This document shows, in pieces, positions 25,401-36,919 of a DNA stretch of 64,000 bases. Numbering within the stretch: position 1 is the first letter of the stretch; each line of letters opens with the position of its first letter. The stretch lies in the NCBI GenBank assembly GCA_964023205.1, contig OZ026833.1, positions 30,654,830-30,718,829 of the forward strand. Direction: 5' to 3'. Source of the DNA: Lutraria lutraria (taxonomy: Eukaryota > Mollusca > Bivalvia > Venerida > Mactridae). Position numbers and translations under genes: made by a program. Under the pieces are notes generated by a model. That model saw nothing but the letters and a program-made list of their open reading frames with translations. It was not told the DNA's origin and ran no database searches.

Positions 25401-28400
25401 CATATCAAACATTAATACAGCAAAACAGTGGCTGAATATATTTACACCCAAAAGTGTTCATGTAAAGCAATGTTTATCTGTCTAAATGTTTATCACATCA
25501 AAATCACATTAATCACTGATATCTGTCTTTACTAATGTCACCATAAATTGTTTAACGACAGAAAAGTGTTTAAAAGTTCATAATCCAAGAAATTAATCGA
25601 TTAGAATCCGGAATCTTCATAGATATAGAAAAATAATGAGTTCGACGAAGCATCCATTTTCGTTTTGTTTTTATCCAAGTTAAGACACCTCGTACCTTGA
25701 CTAAACTTTTAAGATAAAAATCGTCGATCTAAGAATTTTTCTAAGAATGTTTTTCACTCTAAGAAAGTTAAGAAAAATCTTACAAAGTTAGCAAACCTTG
25801 GCGAAAACTAAGATAATTTCGGGATTCTTAGATAATTTTTCATCTTAGTTGGTTTGTGAATACGGGCCCTGGTGTACATAAACAGTACACTCAATTTCTG
25901 CAATTTGATTGAAATGATATCTAACAAATATAACTCGACCTGCCCAATTGTTTGTGAGTCAATGTGAGATGCGTATAAAAAATCAATAATCAGGTAAAGT
26001 TAGCAACCATATAAAGGGATCTCAAAAATATGATTTTATTATCCGTCCTTAAAATTTCTCATAATTATTTTATTTCCACAAAATCAACTAACATATATGT
26101 GAATCAAATTGATGAGTTTAAGTACAAGACGCTTTCAGTTTTATATCTTTTTATAACTGTAGGACTTTCTACCACCAAATAAGTGTGCAGAGTTCCCAAA
26201 AAACACTAATATTACAACGTTTTTCATTACTTTGAAATATTTTTATATCGTATCGTTGATATCGCATATCGTTAGTACCCTATCGCAATACGTATCGTAT
26301 CGGCTGAGATCTGTATCGGGACAGCCCTAAAAAATAGATATACAAAGTAGGTAATCTATATTATTTTATGACATGTTTTTATAAGTGACATGTGGACGTA
26401 TGCCAAAATGATATATTTAGCATATAATTATATTATCAAAAATGAATTAATAATAAATTTCATTTAATGAAATGTCATGGTCTATTTAAGGTCAATTAGA
26501 ACAATAGATGAAAACATTAGAACAATCGTAAAATATAAGAAATATATGTTACTTGATCTGTAAAAATATTTACATAATGCCTTCCATTAGGCATATCTCA
26601 TAAAATAGTTGTCAGATGCCTTTTCTTATTTTTTGCAACATGATTAAAAAATACTGTGCTGTATTTCTATATATACTTTGTGATAAAAAAATTGGAACGT
26701 TTTTATTGCAAGTGAAAGTCAGTTTCACATCTGTCTAGGTAAAATAAGACCTACTTCAATTTTAACATCCAAAAAGCTAATGGGGCTTTAACAATAGTGA
26801 AAACCATTTTTTTATTTATGTTATTTTTTTATAATATCAACAAATTTGGTTATAAATATCGATTTTGCTTTTATACGGAAGTAAAGTAAACTATTTCACA
26901 TATTCTAATATTTTCATCCATGTTGTAATATGTTTTAGTCTTCAATCTTAATTATCCTAAAACTTGATTCAACGCGTCCAATGTTTATTACCCTGTATAA
27001 TACATCATGCTGTGGCTGTGTATATACATAGATACCTAATCAGCAGATATGATCTTCGCCAAATGATCGTTGTTTCCGTAAACGTACGTAAATGTCCGAG
27101 ATTTGCCGAAAGATTGACGAATTGAACTTAAAAAAATCTAAGGTGTAGTTTTAAAAATCATCAAAAGGGTCGAAGAAGATATTATTTGATGGTTTTCATA
27201 TTTTACATGGTGAAAGAAATTAAATTTTCAAAACGAATGCAATGAGTACAAATTTGATCACATTTCCCCCCAAAAAGTTATGATGCTGAAAACATCAAAT
27301 TTTCATTGAAAAATCTACCAATTTTACGCCTTTTACATTGAATATAGAGGGAATCGATAAGTGTCTTTTTCAAACGCAAAAGGGTCGAAGAAAGAATTAA
27401 TTCAAAATAATAAAAAATACACCATTAGAAAGATAAAAGATTAATTAAACTTTTGTGATGAGTACAAATTTCGTATTTTAAATAGAATAAAAGTTATGAC
27501 GATTATAGTGAAAACCCCCTTCTTTGTTTAATGTAAATTTTTTATCGATTTTCCAAATCAGCATGTCCGCGAAAGTTGGGTATGGGGTTTGATTGATTAT
27601 TTCCACCGACCCTCATCTCTATGCGATGATTACATCCGGGGATGTTAACCGGTTTGCGTTTCCGATGCAGTACACCGAAGTACAAATAGAATCTACGGAC
27701 ATCAGATTACCGGGAACGAGTACCAGTATATGAGTTTAGACTGGTTCCAATGACTCTTCCTAATCTTTTAATCTAGAACCGGATACCAGCTCTGAAGTTT
27801 GTTAAGAATGGGGGTTTCCATTGTACTTTTAAAACATTTTAAATGCGAGTTTAGACCTATTTAACCCATGTTTCAGGTCAGGTACTCGGTGACGAGCTGT
27901 GCTATGACATTCGGGATGGATACTTCTATTGTGAGTATGGATGCTGTGGAGATACTTTTGATGAGTATTGTTGTGGTGTTTACAGTTGGATCATCGCCGT
28001 GGCTGTTATTGGCTTCATCATAGTCGTAGCTGTAATCGTGATTGTCATATGCGTTGTTAAAAAGAACAAAGGTCGCACTGGACGAATTATTCAACCTACT
28101 GGACAAGCGCAAGGTACGAGTTAAGCTAGACAAATAATCCAATATCAGGTCACATGTGCGATGCAACCTATACAAAGCAACGCCCTTTGGGAGTAACACA
28201 ATTATATTGTTGTTGAGAGGTTGTTGTTCTTGAGAGGTTGAATTGATAGTAAAATCGTGCAGTGCGCAAAATCATGCTGTTGTTGAAGGGAGGTTGTTGC
28301 TGAAAAGAGGACCGCTCTGGAGAGGTTGTACTGTACAATGTCTGATTTAAAGAATGTATGCTGTGGAATCATTAATTTACGTTGGGGATTTAATTTCGTA

Positions 28401-28899
28401 GATTTCGTGGGTCGGCTCATCCACGAAATCAAATCCCCACAAATTTATCATCAAAGTTAAATGCAGAGATAAGATAAAGCATCTCTTTTCAGAAATAAAA
28501 GTTCACGAATTTATGTCCCCACGAAATAGCCATTTTAGTAAAAAACCACGAAAATTGAGCCCGACGAAAATAAATGAAAATACATTATTGATAGTCTTAA
28601 ACATCATAATATGGTAAACAAGGAAAGAAACAAACACTTTCAATTTCTCGTTTTTATTGAATTAGTAAATTGTTTAGTTAATTTGACTACCTTCTGTAAA
28701 TAGGATAAACCCGTTTTGTTTACAATACTTTGTGTCTTTCATTACAGTACACACTATACAGACTGTCCACGTTCCACCACCCGGATACAACCAACAACCA
28801 CAGTATATGAACATGCAACCTTATCCGAACCAGCCACCACCACAGTACCCGCCACCCCAAGATGCGGTTTATCCACCTCCGCCACCACCAAATTACTAA
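22477..28899 (+). CDS. Shisa/CYYR1-like single-pass membrane protein with PPxY tail, copy 2 (144 aa)
   Basis: Exons are 22477-22522, 27877-28113 and 28748-28899; both introns are GT-AG and phase 1, as in copy 1, with a first intron of about 5.4 kb. Exon 1 is a signal peptide (MDILTFTLFLVISFIG). Exon 2 gives a Cys/Tyr-rich ectodomain (YCEYGCCGDTFDEYCCG), then a strongly hydrophobic membrane helix ending in CVVKKNKGR. Exon 3 encodes a Pro/Gln/Tyr-rich cytosolic tail with three PPxY motifs: PPGY, PPQY and a terminal PPNY. Such motifs usually bind WW domains, for example of NEDD4-type ubiquitin ligases, and occur in the Shisa/CYYR1/WBP1 group. A trafficking or adaptor role is therefore plausible but inferred. 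A six-unit 110-bp array begins 31 bp after the stop. Confidence 0.85.
24255..24460. repeat. GTAGTTGACCGTA-type repeat cluster with internal inverted symmetry
   Basis: Variants of ACGTAGTTGACCGTA, GTCAACTACG and GTAAGTACGGT recur many times in both orientations (for example 24297-24311, 24401-24412 and 24439-24451), and GGTCACATTTACGGTCACG faces GTAAATGTCACGG. The stretch can fold on itself. It lies in intron 1 of the second Shisa-like gene. Confidence 0.6.
26225..26328 (-). mobile_element. Terminus of a hAT-like MITE
   Basis: Read on the minus strand, this begins TTAGGGCTGTCCCGATACAG and continues into ATCGATAC-like repeats (CGATACGATACG, ACGATATGCGATATC). GGGCTGTCCCGATA-type ends are typical of non-autonomous hAT elements. 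I did not find the other end. Confidence 0.4.
28359..28583 (+). mobile_element. TTCGTGGGG-type repeat, family M2, copy 1
   Basis: The element contains a hairpin (GGATTTAATTTCGTAGATTT opposite CCACGAAATCAAATCCCC) and phrases such as GAATTTATGTCCCCACGAAA and AAATTGAGCCCGACGAAAAT. The same phrases appear in inverse orientation at 58149-58361. It lies in intron 2 of the second Shisa-like gene. Confidence 0.7.
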
Positions 28900-28929
28900 A
28901 ACCATCTACTTTCTTCTCATTAGTATTAT

Positions 28930-29588
28930 CTACCAGGAGTGATATATTTCTCGATAGACTCGCCTCGTAGACTTGATAAATGTTTTTTTCAGCTTCATAA
29001 GTGTTAAAGTCTTAAAAGAATATTTTTCTAAATTCATTACCTATCAGGAGTGATATATTTCTCGATAGACTCGCCTCGTAGACTTGATAAATGTTTTTTC
29101 AGCTTCATAAGTGTTAAAGTCTTAAAAGAATATTTTTCTAAATTCATTATCTACCAGGAGTGATATATTTCTCGATAGACTCGCCTCGTAGACTTGATAA
29201 ATGTTTTTTCAGCTTCATAAGTGTTAAAGTCTTAAAAGAATATTTTTCTAAATTCATTACCTATCAGGAGTGATATATTTCTCGATAGACTCGCCTCGTA
29301 GACTTGATAAATGTTTTTTCAGCTTCATAAGTGTTAAAGTCTTAAAAGAATATTTTTCTAAATTCATTATCTACCAGGAGTGATATATTTCTCGATAGAC
29401 TCGCCTCGTAGACTTGATAAATGTTTTTTCAGCTTCATAAGTGTTAAAGTCTTAAAAGAATATTTTTCTAAATTCATTATCTACCAGGAGTGATATATTT
29501 CTCGATAGACTCGCCTCGTAGACTTGATAATTTTTTTTTAGCTTCATAAGTGTTAAAGTCTTAAAATAATATTTTTCTAAATTCATTG
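28930..29588 (+). repeat. 110-bp tandem repeat, six copies
   Basis: Units start at about 28930, 29041, 29151, 29261, 29371 and 29481, each beginning CTACCAGGAGTGATATATTT or CTATCAGGAG. Neighbouring units differ at linked positions (ATTAC-CTATC against ATTAT-CTACC), giving a partly dimeric pattern. The last unit has small changes. The array probably lies in the 3' UTR or immediate 3' flank of the second Shisa-like gene. Confidence 0.95.
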
Positions 29589-29589
29589 C

Positions 29590-30615
29590 GAATCTGTTTG
29601 AACCAAGCAGCCATTCTTTGCAAAATTTCTGCTCTGAAAGTTGAAGACGATCTAGATAAATTATGACGATTTTCTTTTCAAATTCGAAGAGAATTTCTAA
29701 CTTCGGAGATATTGTTTTTATTGTCACCTGAGAAATAAACCATATCACCATCAAACGTACAGGGAATCGAACCAAAGCGAAAGTCTGCGACAATGGACGA
29801 TGGCTTCCACACAGAGAGGTTCTTTTTCTGAAATCATTGTTTTTGCCTATTTTCTTTAGGAAGTTATTGAATCATATGTTCGCAATTTATTTCTCATGAG
29901 CATTTTCATTATATTTTCATTATATAACATGTACATAGACTTCATTTACAATTTTGGCAATCAGTACTAACGCAGTTTAATTGTGTAATTTAATTCATCA
30001 TATTAGTACAAGTAATTAAGTGAACCTGAACTGGTTCCTGCTCACTTTTTATGTACGTATTGTGCACCTTAACATGGAATGGAAACCAGTTTAGGATGAT
30101 CTCTCTACAGAGTTGTCGTTCGTTATCATGTATGTGGTATAACACAGTTTACTGCAACATGGAACGGGAACCAGTTTAATATGTATGTGAGTAATAAAGA
30201 ACGACCAATCTTGCTAGAGATTGAGACATGAGAAACAACCCCACCCATTTTTGTGGTTATTTGGCTAATATGCGCAAGAGAATATTGAGGCACATGCTTC
30301 ATTTTCTCTTTCATTCATTTTTTTTTTTTTTTAATTTTTCTACTTTAATAATCATTACAGATTAACAATACTACATGTATATGAAAAAGATTGAGGGAAT
30401 TTATTAAATACGTATATGATATTGATATAAACATGTCCTTTGACGCACGCAGATTAGAACGCAATTATTTTCACTTGTTAAACCTCACCATAAAATAAAA
30501 GTGAATTGTTGTATAATTTCTGTGGTTTAGACTGCTGTCAAATTTTTACATTATCATATTTGTTTATTTATTTGTTTGCATATGTGATCGATGTAGTGCA
30601 TGATATAATATAATA
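29590..30615. other. Gene-free stretch with three copies of a dispersed motif
   Basis: No gene was supported; the 113-codon minus-strand frame at 29452-29793 begins in the satellite and lacks features. AACTGGTTCC at 30029-30038 (+), AACATGGAATGGAAACCAGT at 30071-30090 (-) and CATGGAACGGGAACCAGTTT at 30158-30177 (-) are copies of the motif described under findings. Confidence 0.4.
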
Positions 30616-30754
30616 TCAAACCTGTGAACAAAGGCCACTCTTGGGAAACAAAATGTGGCCCTTATTCGGAAGTTAGTTTGATATAACAGACCAATGACGG
30701 TTTTTAAAATAATGGCCTTAATTCACAGGGTGGCCTTTATTCGGAGTTGACTGC
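30616..30754 (+). mobile_element. MITE family M1, copy 2, internally deleted
   Basis: It starts TCAAACCTGTGAACAAAGGC and follows the order of the copy at 21.2 kb (ATGGCCTTAATTCACAGGGT, then TTTATTCGGAG). It lacks the GTGTCCGCTAACACAGG segment and ends directly in TTGACTGCA. Confidence 0.65.
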
Positions 30755-30759
30755 AAACA

Positions 30760-32080
30760 AAAGATTTGACTACTAGTATTTCTATTTGTTTCACAAATAT
30801 ACGAGTATGATATTATACAAAGGTATGGAACGGAACTTATACCTTCTTGTTGAGCGTATATCCAATAAGTTGCTGTAGTTATCTCCCCTTATTTAGAAAA
30901 TAATTCATGGTATCCTAGGTGCCTTTGTCGTTTATGTAAATATGAATAATGTCTACCAAGAGTTGTAGTTCGTTATCCCTAGCATACATATTTGTCAATG
31001 CATGAAAAGTAGTTCAAAACATGAGCCCGAGATTCCTTTAGTTTCCATTTGATACTCAAATACACGCTTTTGTTTTTGTTTTAATGTGCATTGGTTGTTA
31101 TTATTTTAAACGATTGGATTCAACTTTATTTATCCATTTAATCATTTGGGTCCTGTAACCCAATTGCGGAAAATAAACGAACACTTCTCGTTAAGAAATA
31201 GTGCCTTCTTAAATAAAATATTTTTAGTGATCGTCTTGCAAATGATAACATATATTTTAGTCTCCAATTTTACGAAAGAATTTGTCTTCAATTTGTTGTA
31301 AACTTTGTATCATTTTTTGCTTTATTTCTTGTTTCACAATAATCTTGTAAAAAGCTGAGATGTATGCGAGAGATAACGAATTTGAATAGAAATTGACAAA
31401 TAAATTGTTATAGAAGTACATATTCCATTTGTACATAGAAGCTTCTTCTATTCTTATATTTCTTGCCCGGACACCATTCTTATCCGAACACTTGCTCTTA
31501 TTCGAACAGATTCAGATTTTAGAAGTTCTACGTCATAACGTGTTTATTTTTGCACGAGCATATTTGGATTAGAGCAGTTCCATTGTATTACGTAATTTAT
31601 TATTTTTATGTACAATGTAGCTGGTTTACATTTTCAGTTTATTCATTTCATAAAATTTCATAAAAAATATTTTATTTTTGAAATATTCTCTCTTTCCTTG
31701 TGTGTACGTTCGAATATCTCAGAATGCAAGCTATTTGTTTATTTGTCAATGTACTATACATGTATATCTTATACGAGAGATCACAATGACCCTTTAACTG
31801 TGATATAAACTTTGATGCATACACCCGAGATCTACATTACATTTGTATATTTCATATACTTGTGATATTGTTTAAGTAAAATGACAAACTTTCAGCGTTT
31901 TGTATTATTTATTCTGAAGTCCTGAGTGCACGTATAATACTGGGCGTAATTTTCCCTTCATAGACCACCCACTGTGCAAGTACAGTAATCTCCTGAAAAC
32001 CGGACTCCCTGAAAAACGGAATCCTCAGAAAATCTGAGGAATTTCAAATCCATTTTTTCCTGGATTTATCAAAAGTTCTC
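30760..32080. other. Gene-free stretch
   Basis: No supported gene. ACAGTAATCTCCTGAAAACC at about 31982-32001 resembles the terminal repeat of a pogo/Tigger-type DNA transposon, but no partner end was found. Confidence 0.35.
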
Positions 32081-32084
32081 AGAA

Positions 32085-32285
32085 ATATGAAGATAGAGAT
32101 TTAACTCAGAAATATGAACGTACAGACTTAAGTATAAACTAAAAAATGAACACAAAGACGTAAGTATTAACTAGGACATATGAACACACAGAGGTAAGTA
32201 TAAACTCAGAAATATAAACGTACAGACATGAGTATAAGCTCAGAAATATGAACATACAGACGTTACTATGTACTCAGAAATATAA
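32085..32285 (+). repeat. CTCAGAAATATGAACGTACA-type minisatellite, locus 1
   Basis: Five to six degenerate units of about 35 bp contain ACTCAGAAATATGAACGTAC and AGACTTAAGTATAA in order. The same unit forms a second array at 36.7 kb, on the other side of the LINE insertion. Confidence 0.75.
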
Positions 32286-32289
32286 ATTT

Positions 32290-33440
32290 TATTTTATAAA
32301 TGACCTTCATTGATAATACATGTTTATAATGCATATTGTGTAGTGTTTGTTTATGTATTATCTTATAATACTGATTCCATTATGTTGCCTTTGACTGTTG
32401 TAAAATACTTGATCCAGATAAATATTCTTTAAGTTTCATTGCTGCGTAGATGTCATCATCTACTTGCTCTGTTTTTTTTATATAAATTTAGCAATGCTTT
32501 GACATTGCTTGTAATTGTGTTGATATATGATCATTGTGTTGAAGTGATTGTGTTATAAGTCTTTATTGACTTAAAGTTTTTAACATTTTCCTTTTTTTCT
32601 GATGTGTAAGAAATTAAAATCGACATTGAATATATTATTTCATTGATTATTACTTTAAATGATTATGTTGTATGATACTGATTGCATGAATGTTAATATC
32701 CTTCCATCCACATTGCAGAGTATTTTAATGTCTTGAATATCCTTTAAATTCTTTTTACTTGTATTGTGTATAAAATGGATATCTGTACACTAAATGCATT
32801 TTTGTTGATGTATACAATGAATATATAGAATAAACCATACCGATTTGTCCACAGGTAAGTAAATATCGACATTCTTGATTGCGAGTGCTTCAATAATTGA
32901 AAACTTGTTGTGTAAAGTATGCACACTATTTTTTTAAAACCAGTTGTGACTTAAACAGAAAAATTGTGCAACATGAAACATTTAGACACATAATTATGAT
33001 CTTATGTCCATGTATATATATATATAGTTTATAGTTGTTTAAGTTCAAAAGCGTTTTTGTTATGATAGTTATACGAAGGTGTGATACAGTGACAGTTATG
33101 TTACCTTATAAGGTTTTGTATAGTTTGCGTTAATCCCCGGGGCACAAATATTACAATATGGACGTAAATCAAAACGTGTTTTTAATTTTTGGTATATATC
33201 TATTAAACTGTTCAGTAATTTGTTACTCAAATAAAAAGGCACTAAGTATAATTTAGCATCAACCAGCCCAAGAAAATACATTACAGTAAATACTAAAATA
33301 TATTTATTAGACATACATATACAAATGTAGTATAAAATATGCATATTCAAAAGTCGTTGACAAGCATTAGCACAGTGGTATAAAAGGTGTTAAAATTATT
33401 TCATTATTATCATTTCATGATCTGGTGTATAGCGATTCTC
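32290..33440. other. Gene-free AT-rich stretch before the LINE
   Basis: No gene or repeat supported apart from a short TA run near 33010. Confidence 0.35.
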
Positions 33441-33529
33441 TTTATTTTATTTAGAGAAGCAGGTTAATGTAATAATTGTAAAATAATGCAAATAAATTTT
33501 ATGAAAAACAAAAAAAGAGTCGCACATAC
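33441..33529 (+). repeat. Left copy of an 88/89-bp direct repeat flanking a LINE
   Basis: The stretch from TTTATTTTATTTAGAGAAGC to GAGTCGCACATAC recurs at 35596-35683. The two copies differ by one A in the A-run before GAGTCG. The repeat bounds the LINE-derived segment exactly, so it is a candidate target-site duplication of unusual length. Confidence 0.85.
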
Positions 33530-34922
33530 TGCAATTTTAACTAGTGACCGTTCTATTAAAATATTTCTTTCAGAAGTGTCAAATTTCGAAAAGGTTTCTG
33601 GTTCGAAAGTTAATTATAGAAAATCAAATGGTTTATATTTAGGTAAATGGAAGAATCGTTCAGATCACCCTTTTGGTATATCGTGGATAAGAAATTGTAA
33701 ACTGTTAGGTTATTATTTTGGTTATGATCTCAGTAAAGATGACATTTGGTCCAAATTATTTACAAAGTTTTCAAAGACTCTACATTTAAATTCGTCTCGT
33801 CGTTTGTCTTTTAAAGGTAAAAGTACAGTAATAAATTCCTTAGCATTTTCCAAAATTTTATATTACATTACTGCTGGTATCATGCCTAAGCACTATATAA
33901 CACTCTTTCAAAGAGCGATTTTTAAATTTGTCTGGAATTCAAAGTATGAACCTGTAGCCCGTGATACGTTATACTTACATTTCCGGCAAGGTGGCCTGAA
34001 TATTCCAAACGTGAGAAAAAAGTGGTACGCACTTTTACTTAGTCATTTACAGAAATTAGTAGCTGGACATAATGCAATTTGGTGTCATTTTGCGAAATAT
34101 TGGATAGGTTTAAATTTAAGACAATTTAATTCGTCGTTTTCATGTAATAACTTTCCTCACTGTATTGATTTTGTTCCTAACTATTACCAACATTGCTTAC
34201 AAGCCTTGTCAGATATTAAGAAAGTTGATAAAAATTTTGTTTTTGGTATTGATCTACCTACAAAATGTTTTTACACAGTCTTACTTGATACAGAGAATTA
34301 CGAACCAAAATGTTTACGCCTCTTTCCTCAAGTAAATTTCAATAATGTTTTCCAAAACATTTTTTCTAGAATAATTGATCCTGCACACAAAGATATTTGT
34401 TACAGACTTGTACATGATGTCGTGTACGTTAATTATTATTTATTCCTAAAGGGTATTTCGAAACTAAAGAAATGCTATTTTTGTGAGAATATTGAAACGA
34501 AATCTCACTTGTTCTTGGAATGTTCCTATTTTTTACCATTAAACAGAGTCGTTTTACATTTGTTAAAGCGAGTATCTAATAACAACTTACATTTCTCAGA
34601 AAAATATTTCGTATTTTTAGATTTACCTAAGATTGAACAATGTATTTTATACCCAGTCTTAGTAATTCTGTCCATTTCCAGATCTGTCATTTGGTCTGTT
34701 AGGACTGACCTTAAGTATAAACACATAAAAGTATCCAAAATAGGGGTCATTAATAAATTCCTCTCATTGCTAAGATTTAGATTATTGGTTGATATTGAAC
34801 GAATATCTCCTGTTAAGTTTATGGATTGTTGGAGTCAATATGGACTATGCGCTTGGGGCGAAAAACCAGATTTTGGCCCAGAATTATTTATTGAAATGTA
34901 TGTTAAAAAGTTTAACCTTTAG
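33486..34922 (+). pseudogene. Truncated LINE reverse-transcriptase frame (478 codons)
   Basis: The open frame starts inside the left direct repeat, so its first 14-15 codons come from target DNA and are unlikely to be a natural start. From about residue 17 it reads ILTSDRSIKIFLSEV, then SGSKVNYRKSNGLYLGKW and a GISWIRNCKLLGYYFGYD stretch. These follow the catalytic YADD box in Tx1/L1-style polyproteins and form the thumb and connection. FRQGGLNIPN and a C-terminal Cys-rich knuckle, CYFCENIETKSHLFLEC (Cys-x2-Cys-x7-His-x4-Cys), are conserved landmarks. The endonuclease and palm are missing, so it cannot be catalytically active. The absence of stops fits a young insertion. Confidence 0.8.
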
Positions 34923-35595
34923 CTTTATTATGTATTGTAATACTGCTGTTGTTTTGTTTCTTCTTTCTGTTTTCAGGATGATGACTAGCTGGAGTCAGTA
35001 GGCTGTCGTCCTGGAAACGGAACAGAAGACTGTGTTTCATTCATTTTCTGATTATTACAGGAGTTTTATCTAAATTGAAAAAGTGTATTTGTTAAGCCAC
35101 TAAGGCAAACCACACACGTCTAGTGTTTATCTCATTTACAAACTCTAACTATTATATGTTACTTATTGTCTTACACGTATCAACACGTGTACTGTAATAC
35201 TTTGTACTCAAATACCATATATCATAGTTATGTATTTTATTATTGGAGTTTCGCTTTCAAAATTTTCTTCTTCATGCGTACTTCAAGTACCTTTCAGTAA
35301 CATTCCCAAATATTTTATCCTTAGTATTTCGATTACTTTATAGTAACATTTTTGGAACTCCAATAATACTAACCTATTTATTGTAAAATCTGCTTCTCGT
35401 TTAAAATTAGGATTCAACAGTATTTTGTTAAGCCACTAAGGCATTGTTAAATTTTCCTTTTAGGATGCAGTGTAAATTTAGGACTCTATAGTGATATTCC
35501 TGGATTTAGTGTTCTCAGTCAAGATTGTGTTTAAATAGGACTGCCTGCTTCATAACATACCACCATCATGTTATATTTTCTCTTCTGTGATACGT
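33530..35595 (+). mobile_element. 5'-truncated LINE (Tx1/L1-like by sequence style)
   Basis: The segment between the two direct repeats encodes LINE reverse-transcriptase sequence from just behind the expected YADD catalytic motif to the end of the protein, followed by about 670 bp of 3' UTR. A GTTAAGCCACTAAGGCA motif occurs twice in that UTR, near 35092 and 35428. There is no poly-A tail. The near-identity of the flanking repeats suggests a recent event. Confidence 0.7.
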
Positions 35596-35683
35596 TTTAT
35601 TTTATTTAGAGAAGCAGGTTAATGTAATAATTGTAAAATAATGCAAATAAATTTTATGAAAAACAAAAAAGAGTCGCACATAC
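35596..35683 (+). repeat. Right copy of the 88/89-bp direct repeat
   Basis: It matches 33441-33529 except for one missing A. It is followed within about 30 bp by a 36-37-bp tandem array. Confidence 0.85.
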
Positions 35684-35708
35684 ACCCTTGTTTTTTAGTT
35701 TGTGTTGT

Positions 35709-36232
35709 GCTATTCTCACGACACCGTTTGTAAATCAAACGACGCTTATTCTCACGACACCGTTAATAGATAAAACGACGTGTTATTGTTACGACACCGC
35801 TTGTAAATAAAACGACGTGTTATTCTTACGACACCGCTTGTAAATAAAACGGCGTGTTATTCTCACGACACCGCTTGGAAATTAAACAACGTGCTATTCT
35901 CACGACACCGCTTATAAATAAAACGACGTGTTATTCTTACGACACCGTTTGTAATTAAACGACGTGTTATTCTCACGACACCGTTTGTAAATAAAACGAC
36001 GTGGTATTCTCACGACACCGTTTGTAAATACGACTACGTGCTATTATCACGACACCGCTTATAAATAAAACGACGTGTTATTCTTACGACACCGCTTGTA
36101 AATAAAACGGCGTGTTATTCTCACGACACCGCTTGGAAATAAACAACGTGCTATTCTCACGACACTGCTTATAAATAAAACGACGTGTTATTCTTACGAC
36201 ACCGCTTGTAAATAAAACCACGTGTTATACAA
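35709..36232 (+). repeat. 36-37-bp tandem repeat, about 14 copies
   Basis: The unit contains CGACACCGCTTGTAAATAAA and ACGACGTGTTATTCTCA. CGACACC recurs at intervals of 36-38 bp from about 35719 to 36196. A block with GGCGTGTTATTCTCACGACA then TTGGAAAT and CAACGTGCTATTC appears twice (near 35850 and 36107), pointing to a multi-unit duplication within the array. Confidence 0.9.
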
Positions 36233-36699
36233 TAGCATGTTTTTTTTATGTTTATTATTTGTTTGTTATTATCAGTGATAGGTTACAGTGATTTGATGTC
36301 AGCGACATTAACAACTCGACCACGGAGGCGGGTCTTATTATATATACTTGATCGTCTTGTTACGACAACGAGACTCAACGCATTTTTAAGAATCATTCTA
36401 AATGGTATACACTCAAATACTTAGCATATCTACACCAATGAAAACATTTCGATAATCGAAGTGTGTGCAAAAATGCTTTAATGCGTGGTTTGAGTGGGAT
36501 AAGTAAGTACTTTAGTAAATTTCTAAAATGTTCTAGTAAAAATAACGCCCATTTTCACAACACTGTCAATCGGTTTGGACAAGAAAGGTAAAAAAGAAGA
36601 GAACCTGTAGTGACAAAAATTTGAAACAGTTACGGCTCTTTATGCAAGGAGTTGCAACAGTTAGCAACTAGATCACGTGTATTCCCCACACTGGTATAG

Positions 36700-36915
36700 A
36701 CGTAAGCATAAAATCAGAAATGTTACTATAAACTCAGAAATATGAACGTACTGACTTAAGTATTATAAACACAAAAAATATGAACGCACAGACGTAAGTA
36801 TAAACGTACGGACGTAAGTATAAACTCAGAGATATGAACATAAAGACTTAACTCAGAAATATGAACGTACAGACGTAAGTATAAACTCAGGATGTGAGCA
36901 TAAGACGTAAAGCGA
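36700..36915 (+). repeat. CTCAGAAATATGAACGTACA-type minisatellite, locus 2
   Basis: Several degenerate units with ACTCAGAAATATGAACGTAC and AGACGTAAGTATAA match the array at 32.1-32.3 kb. Some units are shortened (CGTACGGACGTAAGTATAAA). Confidence 0.75.
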
Positions 36916-36919
36916 AAGA

